Counted from the first letter of the stretch, positions 1-13,032 are shown. The stretch is 64,000 bases of DNA from Sindora glabra (GCA_020226215.1 CM035235.1:71201283-71265282); one strand, 5' to 3'. Notes: a model not told the origin generated them from the letters alone. Numbers and translations are program-made.

Positions 1-1162
1 CATTTTCTAAAACCAAAGGCATATATCATATAATCTAACAAAATTATCAAGTATTTCATGTTAAGATTATGAAAAACATTCACCAAATAAAAGAATAAAA
101 GGATATAACATTTTACTTTCTTCCTTTAGGTAAGCATAAGATAGAAATGTAATGTGTACAAACATTCAAAGCCTTTTATATCAAGAGAAATGTGAGTCAT
201 TATATAGATCAAATAATTGCAAAACTCCCTTCAAGTCATACTATCAATTTTATCAAAAGTTATAATTAACAAAATGACCATAAGTGCCACATTAAAAGCA
301 TATCGTATGAACACTTTCAAACTCTATATAATAGGTTTTTGCTTTTACTTTAAAGTCAACAGGTAACTTTTCCCTTAAATCAATCTCCACACAAATTCTA
401 GCATGTTTTCCTTATGCATATTCTACAGTAATAGCATCAACCATCAAGGTTTTTCCTACTCTATTCCCTAAAAAAGTAAGGAACTTTACATGATAAAGAT
501 GAATAGGAAGATGATCCACACAACCACCTAATCAATCTAAGCTTACCCCAAATCAAAATTAGATCCCATTGTCTTATTATTAGATAATGATCATAAATAA
601 ACCATGTACTGCTAGTTAAAGCAAACTCATAGTTTGAGTATTCGTTAAACATCACTAAAAAAAACTTATTCATAAGATCAATAATATTTAACACTTTATC
701 TTGCACCCACAACTGATATAATTTATTTTTTAGTGCTTTGAAACCTATTTTCTTACCTAAAAGTTTAATAATTAAAGATTGTTATCATGAACTACTCATC
801 CTTTCCTCATCACTTTGAGATATAACAAACATAGGACATGGTCTACCTTTATTTGTTCCCTTAATAATTTCAAAGCCACTAAATTCATCATTAGATTCAT
901 TATTTTGCTTGCCTGACTTCTTCGAAACTTTTCTAAACTAAACACCAATTGCATTCATCACATTATCCTTACCCACCAAACATACATTCTACTTTTTCTG
1001 TATAACACTACTTCCACCATGTTCCTCTTCCAACATAGTATTCGTATAATGTCTTAAGCCCTACTCTCTTTTTGTTCACCATTGCTTTGTATTTTTAATA
1101 TTCTTTTAACTCTGGTTCAATAGATCCACTTCTTCCTTTGTACCTCCTTTTTCATCCACCAT
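1..1162 (-). mobile_element. LINE ORF1 relic (DUF4283 + zinc knuckle), spacer copy S1
   Basis: On the minus strand this reads as a broken gag-like first ORF of a plant LINE retrotransposon. A start codon lies at 1162-1160 (MVDEKG). The DUF4283 domain follows at about 790-370, with the family pattern of a KLLGKKIGFKAL block, a FALTSSTWFIYDHYL block and a VGKTLMVDA-like block. A CCHC-type knuckle follows near 320-240 (CF-stop-CGTYGH). Several stop codons and frameshifts interrupt it, and the longest open piece is 712-461. No reverse transcriptase is present in the window; the element may continue to the left of base 1. Related relics lie at 11761-12907 and 44480-45334. The family assignment rests on domain pattern only. 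Confidence 0.7.
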
Positions 1163-3250
1163 GCAAAACCATATAAAAAAACTTTACGAAAACCCTAGTA
1201 GAGCTCTCACGATCAAGTTGACTAGGTGTTTTTTGTTTTGACATTAAACAAATTATTAATTGTTAAATTAATATAACCTCTCAGGTTACATGATTTAGTA
1301 TTATCCAAAATTTTATGTACAAAAATATTATACATATATTGAAAGTGGGATTTAAAATTGGATTTTGAAATTTTTACATCTATTTAATTGAGTTTTACAA
1401 ATTTATCTTATCATCTTATATTTAATTGATAATTTTTTATTTGTATTCAAAATCTAAATTCCACTTTCAACGTATATGATATTACTGTTATACGTGGCAT
1501 ATTGGAAGTTAAAGAATAATAGTCCTGCCAACAGATTTTGATGGTGTACGCAGAAACAACATGATTTCAATGGGAAATGCTACCATCCACCTAAATTTTA
1601 TTTGATTAAGGATTTCTCATGTAGAAAAAAAATGAGAATAAAATGTCTTTTAATTGAAACGAAAAGTACTAAATATCAAATGCCTTTTATAGATAAAATA
1701 ACAACTTGCAGTTTGGACTTGTTTATTTCATAGTTCATACCTATTACCTCTTTCTAGAAAGATTTATTGTCAGCACGCTGAATTACATCACTTCTAAGAG
1801 AATATTACAAGTTTAGAGCAGACGATTAGTTTGCAATGTCAATTCTCACCATTTTAAGCACATCAAAAGAAATAGACGCTAAAATACATTCACATAAATA
1901 TTATTATGTAAATTCTTTACTCAAATTTCATAAAATCAGTATAGATTTGAGCTGTGTTTACACTCTCCATCCGCCTAAATATTTATCCAAAATGTTTGTT
2001 ACTCACAAAATTCATGAGAATTGTTTCGCACTACTGGCTGGTAATGACTTCTCCTTATAATTTGAATGTCAATTAAAATTATACAGGAAATAATAATAAT
2101 AAAAGATTAAATCAAGATATATAATTAATAAGTATGAATTTTTATAATTTTATTATTCTTCAAAAGATTATTAATTAATTCAGACGTAAAATAGATGTGA
2201 ATTTTGCACACTCTTTATTTAGATACTGAGTCTTGACAATGAAATGGAGTTGAAAATATGACAGAATGCTTGTATAGTATGAGTATTATCGAATCAATAA
2301 CCTTTAAAATTAAGTGGGGAAATAACATAAATGATCCGCATAGAATGGAAGTCCAAACAAGATTCGGTGATAGGCATGGTTGCCATTGTCTTTTGAAATA
2401 AGGAATATAAATTTTTGCTACGTTATTTTTAAATTTTCAAAATTTAAAGTAATGTAATATATTTTAAAATTATTAAATTAAAATTATTCAATTATAGTTA
2501 TTTATTTTTTAATGAATATGATTAGATAATTTCAATCAAATAACTTTTAAAATTATTAAATCATCTGAATTTTAAAATTCTTAATGTACCGTAGAATTCA
2601 TCAAATTTATTATATCAGCATTTAAAAGAATTATATCTACCTCCGCCTATTTATCTAATTTTTTCTTTCTATAGGATCTTTTTTTAAAAAAAAAAAATTG
2701 AGAGCCTAGGCCCTTCCAAAAAAAGTATAGGTTCTATTTTAATTTTAAAGGTTTCTGTGCATGCCAAATTATGGATGGCGTCTTATATCCCCAAGTTCTA
2801 CTACATGAATTGTTTATCCTCTCATTTTATTTTAAATAATCAGACGTCATTTACTTGATTTTTGTTAATGAGTTTAAAAAAACTTAATAATAAAACATAT
2901 ATTTTTATTTTTATATTATATAAATATAATATAATATATAAAAAATTCAGTTAGTTGATAATTGTATTAAAATTACAAGAAATAGTATGATGTTTGGGTT
3001 GGAATAATTAGTTTATAGCATATACCACTCTTTAATAAATATAACTATTAGTATCATTTGATAATTATGTAGATATTTTTAACAGATTTAATGATTATAG
3101 AAAAAATTATATTGATATTGATAAATAAAATAAAATAATTTTTTTTTATATATATATGACATATATGTTTTGATAAGATTTTATAACTTAAATAATAAAA
3201 TATTCCGTAAAATTTGCGCAAACTTAATTATGGTATGCGTTCCTAATTCA
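1..3250. repeat. Duplicated spacer copy S1
   Basis: This is the most continuous copy of a spacer found four times in the window. It holds the LINE relic (1-1162) followed by about 2 kb of AT-rich non-coding DNA. Landmarks shared with the other copies are the motif ACCTCTCAGGTTACATGATT near 1275, AACAGATTTTGATGGTGTAC near 1530, TTCACATAAATATTATTATG near 1890, TGTGAATTTTGCACACTC near 2196 and CTCATTTTATTTTAAATAAT near 2820. S1 keeps the uninterrupted sites for the MULE (1198-1206), CACTA (1281-1283) and Helitron (2961/2962) insertions seen in S2. I see no gene in it; the 74-codon open frame at 1836 is not conserved in the other copies. Confidence 0.8.
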
Positions 3251-3754
3251 TAGTAATAAATTGAAATATTATTATTTATTTTATGATATTTATATATATT
3301 AAAATTTTAAATTTATTTTAAGAATTAAAGTGATTAAATTGTTAGATAACACATATCAAATATCATTTGAAATAAATGGGTTCAACCAAAAATTTGAATT
3401 TCTAATTTTTAAAATATTGAAAATTATGAAAGATAACAATTAGAGCATATCAATATTTCATTTGTTTTAATAGAAAATATTTTGTATAAAAATATAATTA
3501 TAAATAAAAAATAATTAATATATTTAATATTAAATATACTAAATTTTATAAAAAATAGCTTTTCAAAAAGAATAAAATTATTTTTTTCTTATTATAATTT
3601 TAAAATTATTTTTTTAGTCATGGCGTCCCTTCATTTATTTGGAGAGATAAAATTTCCATTAGAAAAATATCACAAAAAAACAAACCAACAGAAACATCTC
3701 GAGTTTGTTATGGAATTGCTTACAATAAGGCCCCACCTGCGGAGATGGCCGTAG
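3251..3754. other. TOD1-like gene upstream region
   Basis: This AT-rich stretch lies between the end of spacer S1 and the TOD1-like start codon. The last 110 bases are richer in GC and probably hold the 5' leader. An ATG at 3745, ten bases before the chosen start and in another frame, opens a 107-codon overlapping frame. No convincing TATA box or known promoter element could be assigned. Confidence 0.4.
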
Positions 3755-6700
3755 ATGGCACTCCCGAAACACACTGCACAAGTGAAAACGAAGAAAATTA
3801 CCGGAAAGTTCAAGACCATCCGTGGGTTTTTCTCTCTGTTCTATCTTTTCACCTCCATCTTTCTCGCTCTCTATACCACTTTGTCTCAATCCAAATGCCT
3901 CTTCCGATCATCGCCTTTCGATCCGATTCAGTCCTCCCTCTTCTCCTACCCTCCCTCCTATGGAGAGCACAAGTACGCAGTGTCAACTGCCCGTTCTACC
4001 TGCTCTTCTCCTATCTACTTTTCTGGTATTGTTTATGGTTGTTGATTTCTGTACAAAAACACGCATAAAACAATTGGTGAATTTCATTTTTCTGATCGAA
4101 ATTTTGATTTCGGTTGTTGAATTCAGATTACGGGGATGTTTTGAAGGAGATCCAGAAATTTCGCCGGAATTCTTCGTATTCCTCTCGGATTCTGCGGTAT
4201 ATGCAGGGGAGTGCTAGTAGTTTTGGAGGAAATTTTACTACACAGAAGAGGTTTTCTTATTTTGATCATCAAGATGATGGCAGAGAAATTCCCTGTGGAT
4301 TTTTGAAGAAATTTCCAATTACTCATTCAGGTCAGTCTCACATGAAACCTTAATTCTCTTCTCTCTTTTTTTTTCTCCCCAGTTGTTCCTGTGTTTGTTT
4401 GTTTGCTTGAATGAGTGTCCTTTTTTTTCTTTTATAATAATGAATCATGAATTGAGCTCAATTCCCTACAAAAAGCACTTAACAAAAATGAAGCTTCTGT
4501 TCCTTATGAATTGCATTAATGAACACAGACAAAGAAAGTTTTCTTAGCTGAATTTATCCTAAATTTTGGAGGCCATGAAGTTATTTACTAACTTCTTTTG
4601 TTAATAGATATCAGGCTATTTATGTTGAATTTTTTTCTCTTGATTCAGATCAAATTGCCATGGAAAAGTGTGATGGTGTGGTTGTAGTCTCCGCAATCTT
4701 CAATGACCATGACAAAATTCGGCAGCCGAAGGGCCTTGGGTCCAAAACCCTTGATAATGTTTGTTTCTTCATGTTTATAGACGAAATTACACTCAAAGGT
4801 CTTCACTACCATGGCTTGATTTCAATGCAATCTAGTGATTACAAGGTAGGAGTATGGAGGATTGTGAAGGTTTTAAGTGAGTATTTGTATGAGAACCCTG
4901 CATTGAATGGTGTCATACCTAAATATTTAGTCCATAGATTATTCCCGAATTCGAAATTCAGCATTTGGATGGACGCGAAGATGCAGCTGATGGTCGATCC
5001 ATTGTTGCTGATTCATTCACTTATTATATCAGAGAATGCAGACATGGCTATATCAAGACATCCAATTTACGTTCATACAATGGAAGAAGCAATGGCAACT
5101 GCAAGGTGGAAGAAATGGTGGGATGTCAACGCCTTGAAAAAGCAAATGGAGACATATTGTGAAAATGGTCTGCGACCATGGAGTTCTAAGAAGCACCCTT
5201 ATGTCTCAGGTATATGCATCTAAACACTTTCATCAATTTTTTTCAAAGTAAAAATCTTTGTTGCATATAGGATAGAAATGATGACACAATTTGATTTGGA
5301 ATGACTTTTTACTTATTTGACCATTTTTAGTTGATTAACTTATTAATAAGTTAATTTTGATATTTGATAATTAATTGATTAAATTAATTGATTATCTTTC
5401 AAAAAATTATTTTGAAAGCTCTAGTGGTATTAGCATTTTCAATTAACTATTAGTTGATTGATTTATAAAAAAATTAAATTATCATTAATTAATTTTTATA
5501 TTTTCAACTTTATTCTTTCTTAAAAAATTAAAGCACTCATATTAATTTCTTGAAAGAAAATTTAATAATAATAAAAATTATATTAATTTAATTTTAAATA
5601 AATATTTAATATATAACAAATTATAATAATATATTATTTATAAAAAATTATTAAAATAAAAGGAATATTCAGATAACTCATAAAATATACTTATGTCTTT
5701 ATTTATTATTTTATATAAAAATAATTAATTATAAACAATTGATTTTATCAAATATTTTTATTCAAATAGTTAATACAATTAATTAATCAAATCAACTAAT
5801 ATAATCAACTATCAACTAATAATTAATTAAATTAGTTAATCATTATAATTATCAATTAATTACTAAAGTCCTTTGTATTAGGGTAGTGGATAGTGAGCAT
5901 TTAGAATTATAAGGAGTACTGTGGTTTTAATTTCTTAAAAAAAAGTTAAAAAAATATTTTTCAATTTCCCGGTGTTTGATGTAGTATTCAAGACAATAAT
6001 ACTATAGGCCCTAAATGAAATTTAAAATTAAGTTATAAATATAAATTAAGGATTGTTCATTATTATAAGGTGATGAGATAAATTTGTAAAATTTAATTTA
6101 ATAAATATAAAAAATTTAAAATGTAATTTCAAACCCTACTTTTGGTACATATACAGTATCTTTGTATTCTAAAAGCACGATTTTAGTCAATGAAAAAGGC
6201 AAAATTGACCGAGGATAGTAACTTCTGCTACATAACAGATATTACTATTAATGGGTGTTGTATATATAATTTTTAAAGATTTTCCATTCTCGTACATTTT
6301 TTGACCAAGTGGAAAAACCTTAACTATTGCAAGATTTTCCTCAACTGACCTTACAATTAAGATCTAGGTGTGAAAGATTGCAAATTTCTTGAGATGGCTT
6401 GTGCCTGAAAAATGATATCCATTGTAGTATTTTCGTCAACAGACCTTGCAATTCCTTCAGAATGAGGTTGTAAAAGATTGCAACTTTCTTGAGATAGCTT
6501 GTGCTTGAAAAAGTAGGCAAATTATTGATCAAATTATAAATTATAATTATGTTCAGTTATTCCAAAGCATATATATATACAGCCCTGTATCTTAAATGTA
6601 CGGCAGTACCATTATTGATTTTTACTGACTTCATTTTTGCAAGTCTACTCAATGTATTTTAATAAATGTGGAGTTGTGCACTTTATCTGCACATGATTGT

Positions 6701-8446
6701 TTTAAATACGTGAAAGACTTTATATGCCACCGTTCTAAAATAAATATAATAGGGATCATAACCCTGAATAGGGAAGGCTTGTCTAAGGAAGGTTTAATAA
6801 CTTGGAAGCCTCGTGATAAAAAATTGTTTATCGTCTAAGTTTCATCATTCTTGAAAACATAGGGGGATTAGTGTCTCAAAGTCAAGTCTAGAAAGTCAAA
6901 ACCTACGTTATTAGAAAAATTAAACCATCCACTCAAAGATAATTAAGATTATCAAGCTGTAGGTTTTTCTAAAGTATGCCATGAAAACTTACTGATAGAT
7001 GAGTTAGATCTGTCATTACAACGCATTATACTCGTCAATTATTACTTTTTGCTTAGCTGTACTCGTGGGTGCTTCTGTTAGTTGAGATAGAGCAATGAAC
7101 TTGAAAGATATGGGCATCTTTTTTTTTTTTTTTTTAAGGCTGTGCTTCTATAATATTCCAGTATCAAAAAAGAAGAAAGGTGCCCTACTTGCATGCATTG
7201 AATTTTAATTTTTCAATTATCGCCGCCTTGTAAAGATGGATCTTTAAATTATTTTCTTGGTCCCAGCGTGGAAGAGTTGATTCATGAAAAGTGGTCCGAA
7301 GGCTTTGGCCACGTCATTTCACAATTCTCAAAGCATTGAACTGTTAGTTCACATGCAGAGGTTGTGACATTCTTCTGCCAGGAGGGCAACGTCACATAGG
7401 CTCTCTCTGCTGTTTTTCAGTGGTAGGAGACAAATAAATATAAGATTTTTTATTTTAATTTTATTACATGTAAAAAATAATTTTATATTTTACTGCATAT
7501 AAAAATTTGTATTGTTTGCTTTCTTTTTAATATAACGAGAATATATAACTCGAAAAGAGGAACATCTAAATTCAACAAAAGTTGTACAGTTAAATTGCGA
7601 ACCGTTAATGTAGAATTTTTCAGAAAAATTTAAAGCTTTCTTAATGATCACATGAGAACTTATTTTGTTTATATAGCATATATATAACTTACGGATATAT
7701 ATATATATATATATACACACACGTATATGTATATGCCTAACATGAATATGTATAATAGAATTTTACAGTCAACGGAAATCTGACTATTTGGAATAGAAAA
7801 ATCATAAAATTTGATAATTAAAGGGTTTCATTCCGCGAGAGAAAATTTTAAGAACATCTTACATGAAATTAATTATCTATAAACATGACATGAATAATTA
7901 ATTCATTTAAATTTGTAAATTTAATTGGTAGAAATTTAATCACGTAAATATTTCTTCTATAACTTGAAAGTTGTATTTAAGAATCATACTATATATATCG
8001 GTATTAATGATTTATTATTATATGATTGGTCATCTAACGGTTATGAAATATATCTATTCATACTAATACAATAATTTAATTTGTTGACAGATGTGCCAGA
8101 CAGTGCTCTAATATTAAGGAAGCATGGGTTGGGTAATAACCTATTCTCTTGCCTTATGTTTAATGAGGTAGAGGCATTTAACCCTAGAGATCAATTGGCA
8201 TTTGCATTTGTAAGAGACCGTATGAATCCTAAGCTGAAGATTAACATGTTTGAAGTCGAAGTTTTTGAACAAGTGACAGTGGAATACAGGCACAATCTCA
8301 AGCCCAGTGGTGGGACCATTGCCAATAAAATGTCCAGAACTAAAAGAACCAAAAGAGCAGACCCAGATTTGTTGTACGTTAATGGCAGCTGCTGCGGTAG
8401 GTGCCAGAAGTATCTTTCTACGATGTGGAGTAAATCCAATGATTGA
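3755..8446 (+). CDS. TOD1: TOD1-like alkaline ceramidase / DUF616 family protein
   Basis: Four exons: 3755-4025, 4127-4330, 4649-5209 and 8091-8446. They join in frame at GT-AG sites to a protein of 463 residues, about the length I recall for Arabidopsis TOD1. The protein has a short basic N-terminus, one hydrophobic anchor at about 24-42 (type II Golgi-like topology), a YPPSYGEHKY motif near 65 and the DUF616 core from about 140 to 430, with WMDAKMQL in exon 3 and FNPRDQLAF near 375. TOD1 was reported as a Golgi alkaline ceramidase acting in turgor control of pollen tubes and guard cells. Other DUF616 members (MUCI70) are called putative glycosyltransferases, so the biochemical role is inferred. 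Intron 3 is 2.88 kb and repeat-filled. No stop or frameshift is seen. Confidence 0.88.
5285..5875. repeat. AT-rich MITE-like sequence in TOD1 intron 3
   Basis: The two ends of this stretch are rich in alternating TTGATTAA / TTAATCAA-type words in opposite orientation, for example TTAGTTGATTAACTTATTAA near 5330 and ATCAACTATCAACTAATAAT near 5805. This gives an overall palindromic character like hAT-type MITEs of eudicots. The outer ends are too decayed for me to define terminal repeats or a target duplication, so the element call is tentative. Confidence 0.35.
6326..6515 (+). repeat. 95-bp tandem duplication in TOD1 intron 3
   Basis: Two head-to-tail units start at 6326 and 6421. Both contain the words TTTTC.TCAAC.GACCTT, AAGATTGCAA and TTTCTTGAGAT.GCTTGTG in the same order. 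It is a simple local duplication with about 80% identity by eye, and it has no coding potential. Confidence 0.7.
7699..7722. repeat. (TA)n microsatellite in TOD1 intron 3
   Basis: A run of alternating TA dinucleotides passes into CACACACG. It is a simple-sequence repeat with no other feature visible. Confidence 0.8.
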
Positions 8447-9232
8447 TATTCAGAAGCCGGGAAATAATTATATATTAAGAGCAAAGCAAAGGACAACAAA
8501 AGGAAAACATAGAAAAAGAAACTCATATTTGGTTGTCTATGGAGATAAACATTGGAAAAATGAAAGGCGCAAAGGAGAATTAAAGAATTAATTCTTTCTT
8601 TAGACAAGAAAAGCTGACAACCTGGTCCAGGCAGACGAGAATGTTCCTTCCAAATTCCACATGCTGGTTTGCTTTTGATTTTTTTCTACTTTGCTAAATT
8701 TTGTTCTTTTCTTTAACAAGTGCTAAATTCTTTTCTTACGACTAGAAAACAATTTTTGTAAAGTTGAGAACACAGTGGAAGTATCTGCATACCCTTCTCT
8801 ATACTTTATTCTTTTTCTTTCATTTCTTTTTACCAGTTTCAGTATAATTAAATAGCTTTTTTTTTAACGGTAATTAAATAGCATTCTTATAGTGGTACTA
8901 TCGGATGGACTAGTTAATGCTGTGATACAAATCTTGTGGATCTTGCATAGTAAAAAAAAATGGTTTAAAGTTTAAATGTTATGTTTGGTATAATTTTAAT
9001 TAAACTATCATTTAGCATTTTAAGTTAAAGCCTCACTTCCCAATCACCATCTTTATGTAGAAAAAGAGAGTCAAGAAGTAATTTATAAAAAAAAAAAAAA
9101 CAGATGGGCAGGGCCCAGCGTTCCATATAAAAATTCATTTCCATATCAGCTAATAGAAGATTAGCGCTATCCTTAGGAGGATAGTACAGGCGTATTTGTC
9201 AGTTACTCTATTCTAATCAAGGTAGGTATACT
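8447..9232. other. TOD1-like 3' flank, no gene seen
   Basis: This stretch starts with the presumed 3' UTR of the TOD1-like gene. It holds T-rich and A-rich runs, including about 14 A near 9090, and ends against the LTR-like sequence. I see no further gene or RNA in it. Confidence 0.4.
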
Positions 9233-11475
9233 TGGAGGCTAAGGCAACCTACGTTTAAGAGGGGGATAAATTGAGTATTTTAAAATTTTCATAAATTTTA
9301 AAACTTTCTTTTGAAAATTTATAATTTAAAAAAGTCATAAGGATAATTTTAATTTAAACAAATTCAGAAAGACTTTAAAAAAATGTTTTTACTTAAGATA
9401 TAAAAATTCAAATAATAAATACAAATTAAGTCAATCAATTATAAATAAACAAATTATCAAAAAATAGTTTCAAGATAATTTAATGAAAATATTTGCATAC
9501 AACATATAATGATTTAATGTATTTGTACAAAGCAACTCAATTATATATAGATAAAAAATTAAGAAGTATATGCATAGGTAGATTTCTTTTTCAACCATTT
9601 AATCTTCCAAGAATCAGCATAATCTTTAAAACACAATGTATTCAACAAATAACATTAATGAAGATAAAACACATAATCAAATATATATAGAGTAAGGAAA
9701 GAGAGTTCAAATATAAGAATTTATAATAGTTCTCTTTTAAATATCTTCTCCAAGATATATATCCATTCTTTAAGTTTTCTAAACTTGTATTTTAATCTAT
9801 TATCCATTCAAGTTTCAACTGGCATTTGAAGAAATCTTACAATCTTTTTTTTTCAATACAATTAAGTCCCTTTGAAATTTCTCACTCAAAGCTCATAATC
9901 TCCAAAAGATACCTCATTTTTTATTTCTTTAAAATTCCTCACCTAAAATATAATAGAAATTGATGCAAAATAAAGAGCAATTTAAATAAACTCCTTTATA
10001 AAGTGGATGAAACAAATAAAATACTTAGAGTAAAAAAATTTCAAAATGAAGCACTCAAATTATGATTTTAATGAAAGAAGAAGTAAATAATGTTAAATAA
10101 TGAATTTCATATTCTCTATTTGTTGTATTTGATATTTATTAACTTTTATAAGAGGTCTAAAATGATTTATAATCATTTGAAACACTTAGGAATAAAAACT
10201 AGTCATTTTTTATGTTGCTTTGTAAAATTTTCACACCAAAAGCCATCTAAAAGTTAATAATCAACTGTTAGAATTATAACTGCCAACTATTAAGCTAGTA
10301 AAATATAATATCAACTTTAAAATATTATAACTTTTTCATTTCAAGCCCGTTTGAACAAATGATTTATTGTTGAAAAGGTATTTGAGACTACTTTCAAATG
10401 GAATTAGTTTCATGCTCGTATATTATGTATTTTTTGAGATATAATTAAAAAAAGGGTAAAGGTTAGAAAAGTTTGGGTGTAGAGATAAATTTTAAAACTC
10501 AATTTGAAAAAATTGTAACTCTTTCATATCTTAATAATTTTAAGCAAATTATCTATCCATTGAAAAAATTTTGAGTTTACTTTCACATGAAAAAAGTTCC
10601 ACAATTAAACAACATATAGTTTATGATATATGATCAAAAAAATAAGTAAAGCCCATAAAAGATTGGAATTCAAAAAACTATTTTTTAAACTCAAGTTAAA
10701 AAATTCATAATTCTTCCATATCTTAATTATTTTAAGCAAATAACTTGTTCATGGAAAGTTATTTGATTCTATTTTCACATGAAGAAAGTTTCACAATTAA
10801 ATCATAATTAATTTATGAGATATGATTAAAGCTCAAATTAAAAAGATAAAAAAATTAATATTTTACTACTTTTTGAAGTGTTTCATAAATTATCTGGTAA
10901 AAACATGATTGTAAGCTATTAAAAAAAAACATTTTTATCAAGCAAAAATTTTAAAAATATGTTTAAGTTACATATCATAAAAAACTCTAATTTTCAAGAA
11001 AGTTTAAACCTAAAATGAAAAACTATACTAATAAAATCCTTAGATTTTTTTTAACATTTCCAAAAATTCAATCTTTAAGTTCTTTAATACTTGGATATTA
11101 TCATTTTTTCTTGAATTTCTTCTTTTTCCTTCTTAAGTTATGAATGACAAAATCTTCCACTGATTTATTTCAATGTCCATTCTTCTTCTTTTTATTGGAC
11201 TTTCTCTTATAAAGTTCATAAACTTTGCAATTCATATAGTTATTTCAATGTATCATAAAAGGATATTGATATGTATAATTCACATATAAAATATATAATA
11301 AATTAGTATAAGAATATACATAATTATTATATCATATATCTTGATTAACCATAACACAACATGTCTAATGTAATTTATATAAAATATAACATTTTTAGCA
11401 CAAAGACATGCAATGCAATTAAAACATTCATTTATCATCCTAAAAACCTATCATTTTAGAAATGTAGGGTTAACA
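9233..11475 (-). mobile_element. Ty1/copia-type LTR relic (SIRE-like)
   Basis: Read on the minus strand, a purine-rich tract AAAAAAGAGGGAGACT (about 11492-11477) stands immediately before TGTTAACCCTACATTT. This is the usual arrangement of polypurine tract and 3' LTR start in copia elements of the SIRE/Maximus type. The presumed LTR ends near 9233 after a C-rich ATCCCCCTCTT stretch, typical for the 3' part of such LTRs. Inside are three 190-bp repeats. No 5' LTR, primer site or pol gene is present, so this is a truncated remnant and the 9233 border is a guess from the required TG...CA ends. Confidence 0.55.
10331..10865 (-). repeat. Three tandem 190-bp units inside the LTR
   Basis: Units begin near 10331, 10521 and 10711. 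Each has the same order of words: a CTTT.CAT start, TTTAAGCAAAT or its equivalent, a TT.ACTTTCA.ATG block, TTCACAATTAAA or its equivalent, and a GATAT(A/G)TGAT end. The spacing between the first and second and between the second and third unit is the same. Units 2 and 3 are the closest pair. Confidence 0.6.
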
Positions 11476-11760
11476 GTCTCCCTCTTTTTTATGATAACAA
11501 ATAACCAAAGGAAAATATGTTTGAAATAATGATTCATTCTAACAGACATAAGAATTTATCAAAATACTATGCATATAGCATATTTTTCTTTTCTTTTCTT
11601 TTTCTTCTCCCCATATTTGATATCAACAAGAAGGATAAGAAATGAAGTAAGTGATGTCATTAATTGTCTTTTCCCTTGGTTTTCATTATCATCTCTTTCT
11701 TTTTCTTCTCTCTAAAAAGATAAAAATAGCTCAAAAGATAAACATCATTAAAAGCAAAAC
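11476..11760. other. Possible internal remnant next to the LTR relic
   Basis: This T- and C-rich sequence lies between the LTR start and spacer S2. Its left edge holds the polypurine tract on the minus strand. The rest may be the 3' untranslated interior of the same copia element. No open frame of note is present. Confidence 0.35.
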
Positions 11761-12907
11761 TATTCATTTTCTGAAAACAAAGGCATATGTCATATAATCT
11801 AATGTTATGATTATGGAAAACATTCATCAAAGAAAAGAATCAAAGGATATAACATTTTACCTTCTTTCTTTAGGTAAGCATAAGATGGACATATAATGCG
11901 TGCAAATACTTAAAACTTTTTATGTTAAGAGAAATATGAGTCATTATATAGATCAAATAATTGCAAAACTCTCCTTCAACTCATACTATCAATTTTATCA
12001 AAAGTTATGATCAACAAAATGACCATAAGTGCCACATTGAAAGCATATCATATGAATACTTTCAATCTCTATACAATAAGTTTCCGCTTTTACTTTAAAG
12101 TCAATGAGTAACCTTTCCCTTAAATTAATCTCCACACAAATTCTAGCATGTTTTCCTTATGCATATTCTACAGTAATAGCATCAACCATCAAGGTTTTTC
12201 CTACTTTATTCCCTAAAAAAATAAGGAACTTTTCATGATAGAGATGAACAGGAAGATGATCTACACAAGCACCTAATCAATCTAAGCTTCCCCTAAATCA
12301 AAATTGGATTCTATTGTCTTATTATTAGATAATGATCATAAATAAGCCATGTCCTACTAGTTAAAGCAAACTCATAGTCTAAGTATACACTAAACTTCGC
12401 TAGAAAGAACTCATTCATAAGATTAATAATATCTAACACTTTATCTTGCAGCTACAATTGATATAATTTATTTTTTAGTGCTTTGAAACTTATTTTCTTA
12501 CCTAAAAGTTTAATCATTAAAGATTTTTGTTATGGACTACTCATCCTTTCGTCCTTACTTTGAGATATAACAAACATAGGACATGGTCTATCTTTATTTG
12601 TTTCTTTAATAATTTCAAAGCCACTAAATTCATCATTAGATTCATCATTTTGTTTGCCTAACTTCTTTGAAACTTTTCTAGACTAAACGCCAGTTGCATT
12701 CATCATATTATCCTTACCCACCAAACATGCCTTCTACTTTTTCTGTATAACCCTATTTCCACCATGTTCCTCTTCCAACATACTATTCGTATAATGTCTT
12801 AAGCCCTACTCTCTTCTTATGCACCATTGCTTTGTATTTTTAATATTCTTTTAACTCTAGTTTAACTAATCCACTTCTTCCTTTATACCTTCTTTTTCAT
12901 CCACCAA
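11761..12907 (-). mobile_element. LINE ORF1 relic (DUF4283), spacer copy S2
   Basis: This is a colinear copy of the relic at 1-1162. On the minus strand it again shows the KLLGKK-like start of DUF4283 (near 12510), the central block near 12350 and the zinc knuckle near 12045-12015. Here the knuckle reads CFQCGTYGH without the stop found in S1. The start codon has changed from ATG to TTG (12907-12905). The copy is non-functional. The Mutator-like element has inserted 44 bases upstream of this start, within the LINE 5' flank. Confidence 0.68.
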
Positions 12908-12942
12908 GCAAAACCATATTAAAAAACTTTACGAAAACCCTA

Positions 12943-12951
12943 GTAGAGCTT
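12943..12951. repeat. MULE target site duplication, left
   Basis: GTAGAGCTT at 12943-12951 is repeated exactly at 22964-22972, immediately outside the element on the other side. The homologous uninterrupted sites in S1 (1198-1206) and S4 (45373-45381) carry one copy of a related 9-mer. A 9-bp duplication is the hallmark of Mutator-like elements. Confidence 0.93.
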
Positions 12952-13032
12952 GGATAAAATACCGAAATACGATTTTTTTATAAACTTTTTTCTGTTTTAC
13001 CGTAATTTCGAAACATATTACTAAAATACGCA
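12952..13032 (+). repeat. Left terminal inverted repeat of the MULE
   Basis: The 81 bases start GGATAAAATACCG and end AAAATACGCA. The right repeat, read on the opposite strand, starts GGTTAAATTACCG and ends with the same AAAATACGCA. The mismatches are spread along the length and need no gap. Confidence 0.92.

Noticed and set aside
1836..2060. 74-codon open frame on the plus strand
   Set aside because: It lies in the duplicated spacer. The matching sequence in S3 and S4 has stops and indels, and the composition is not coding-like.
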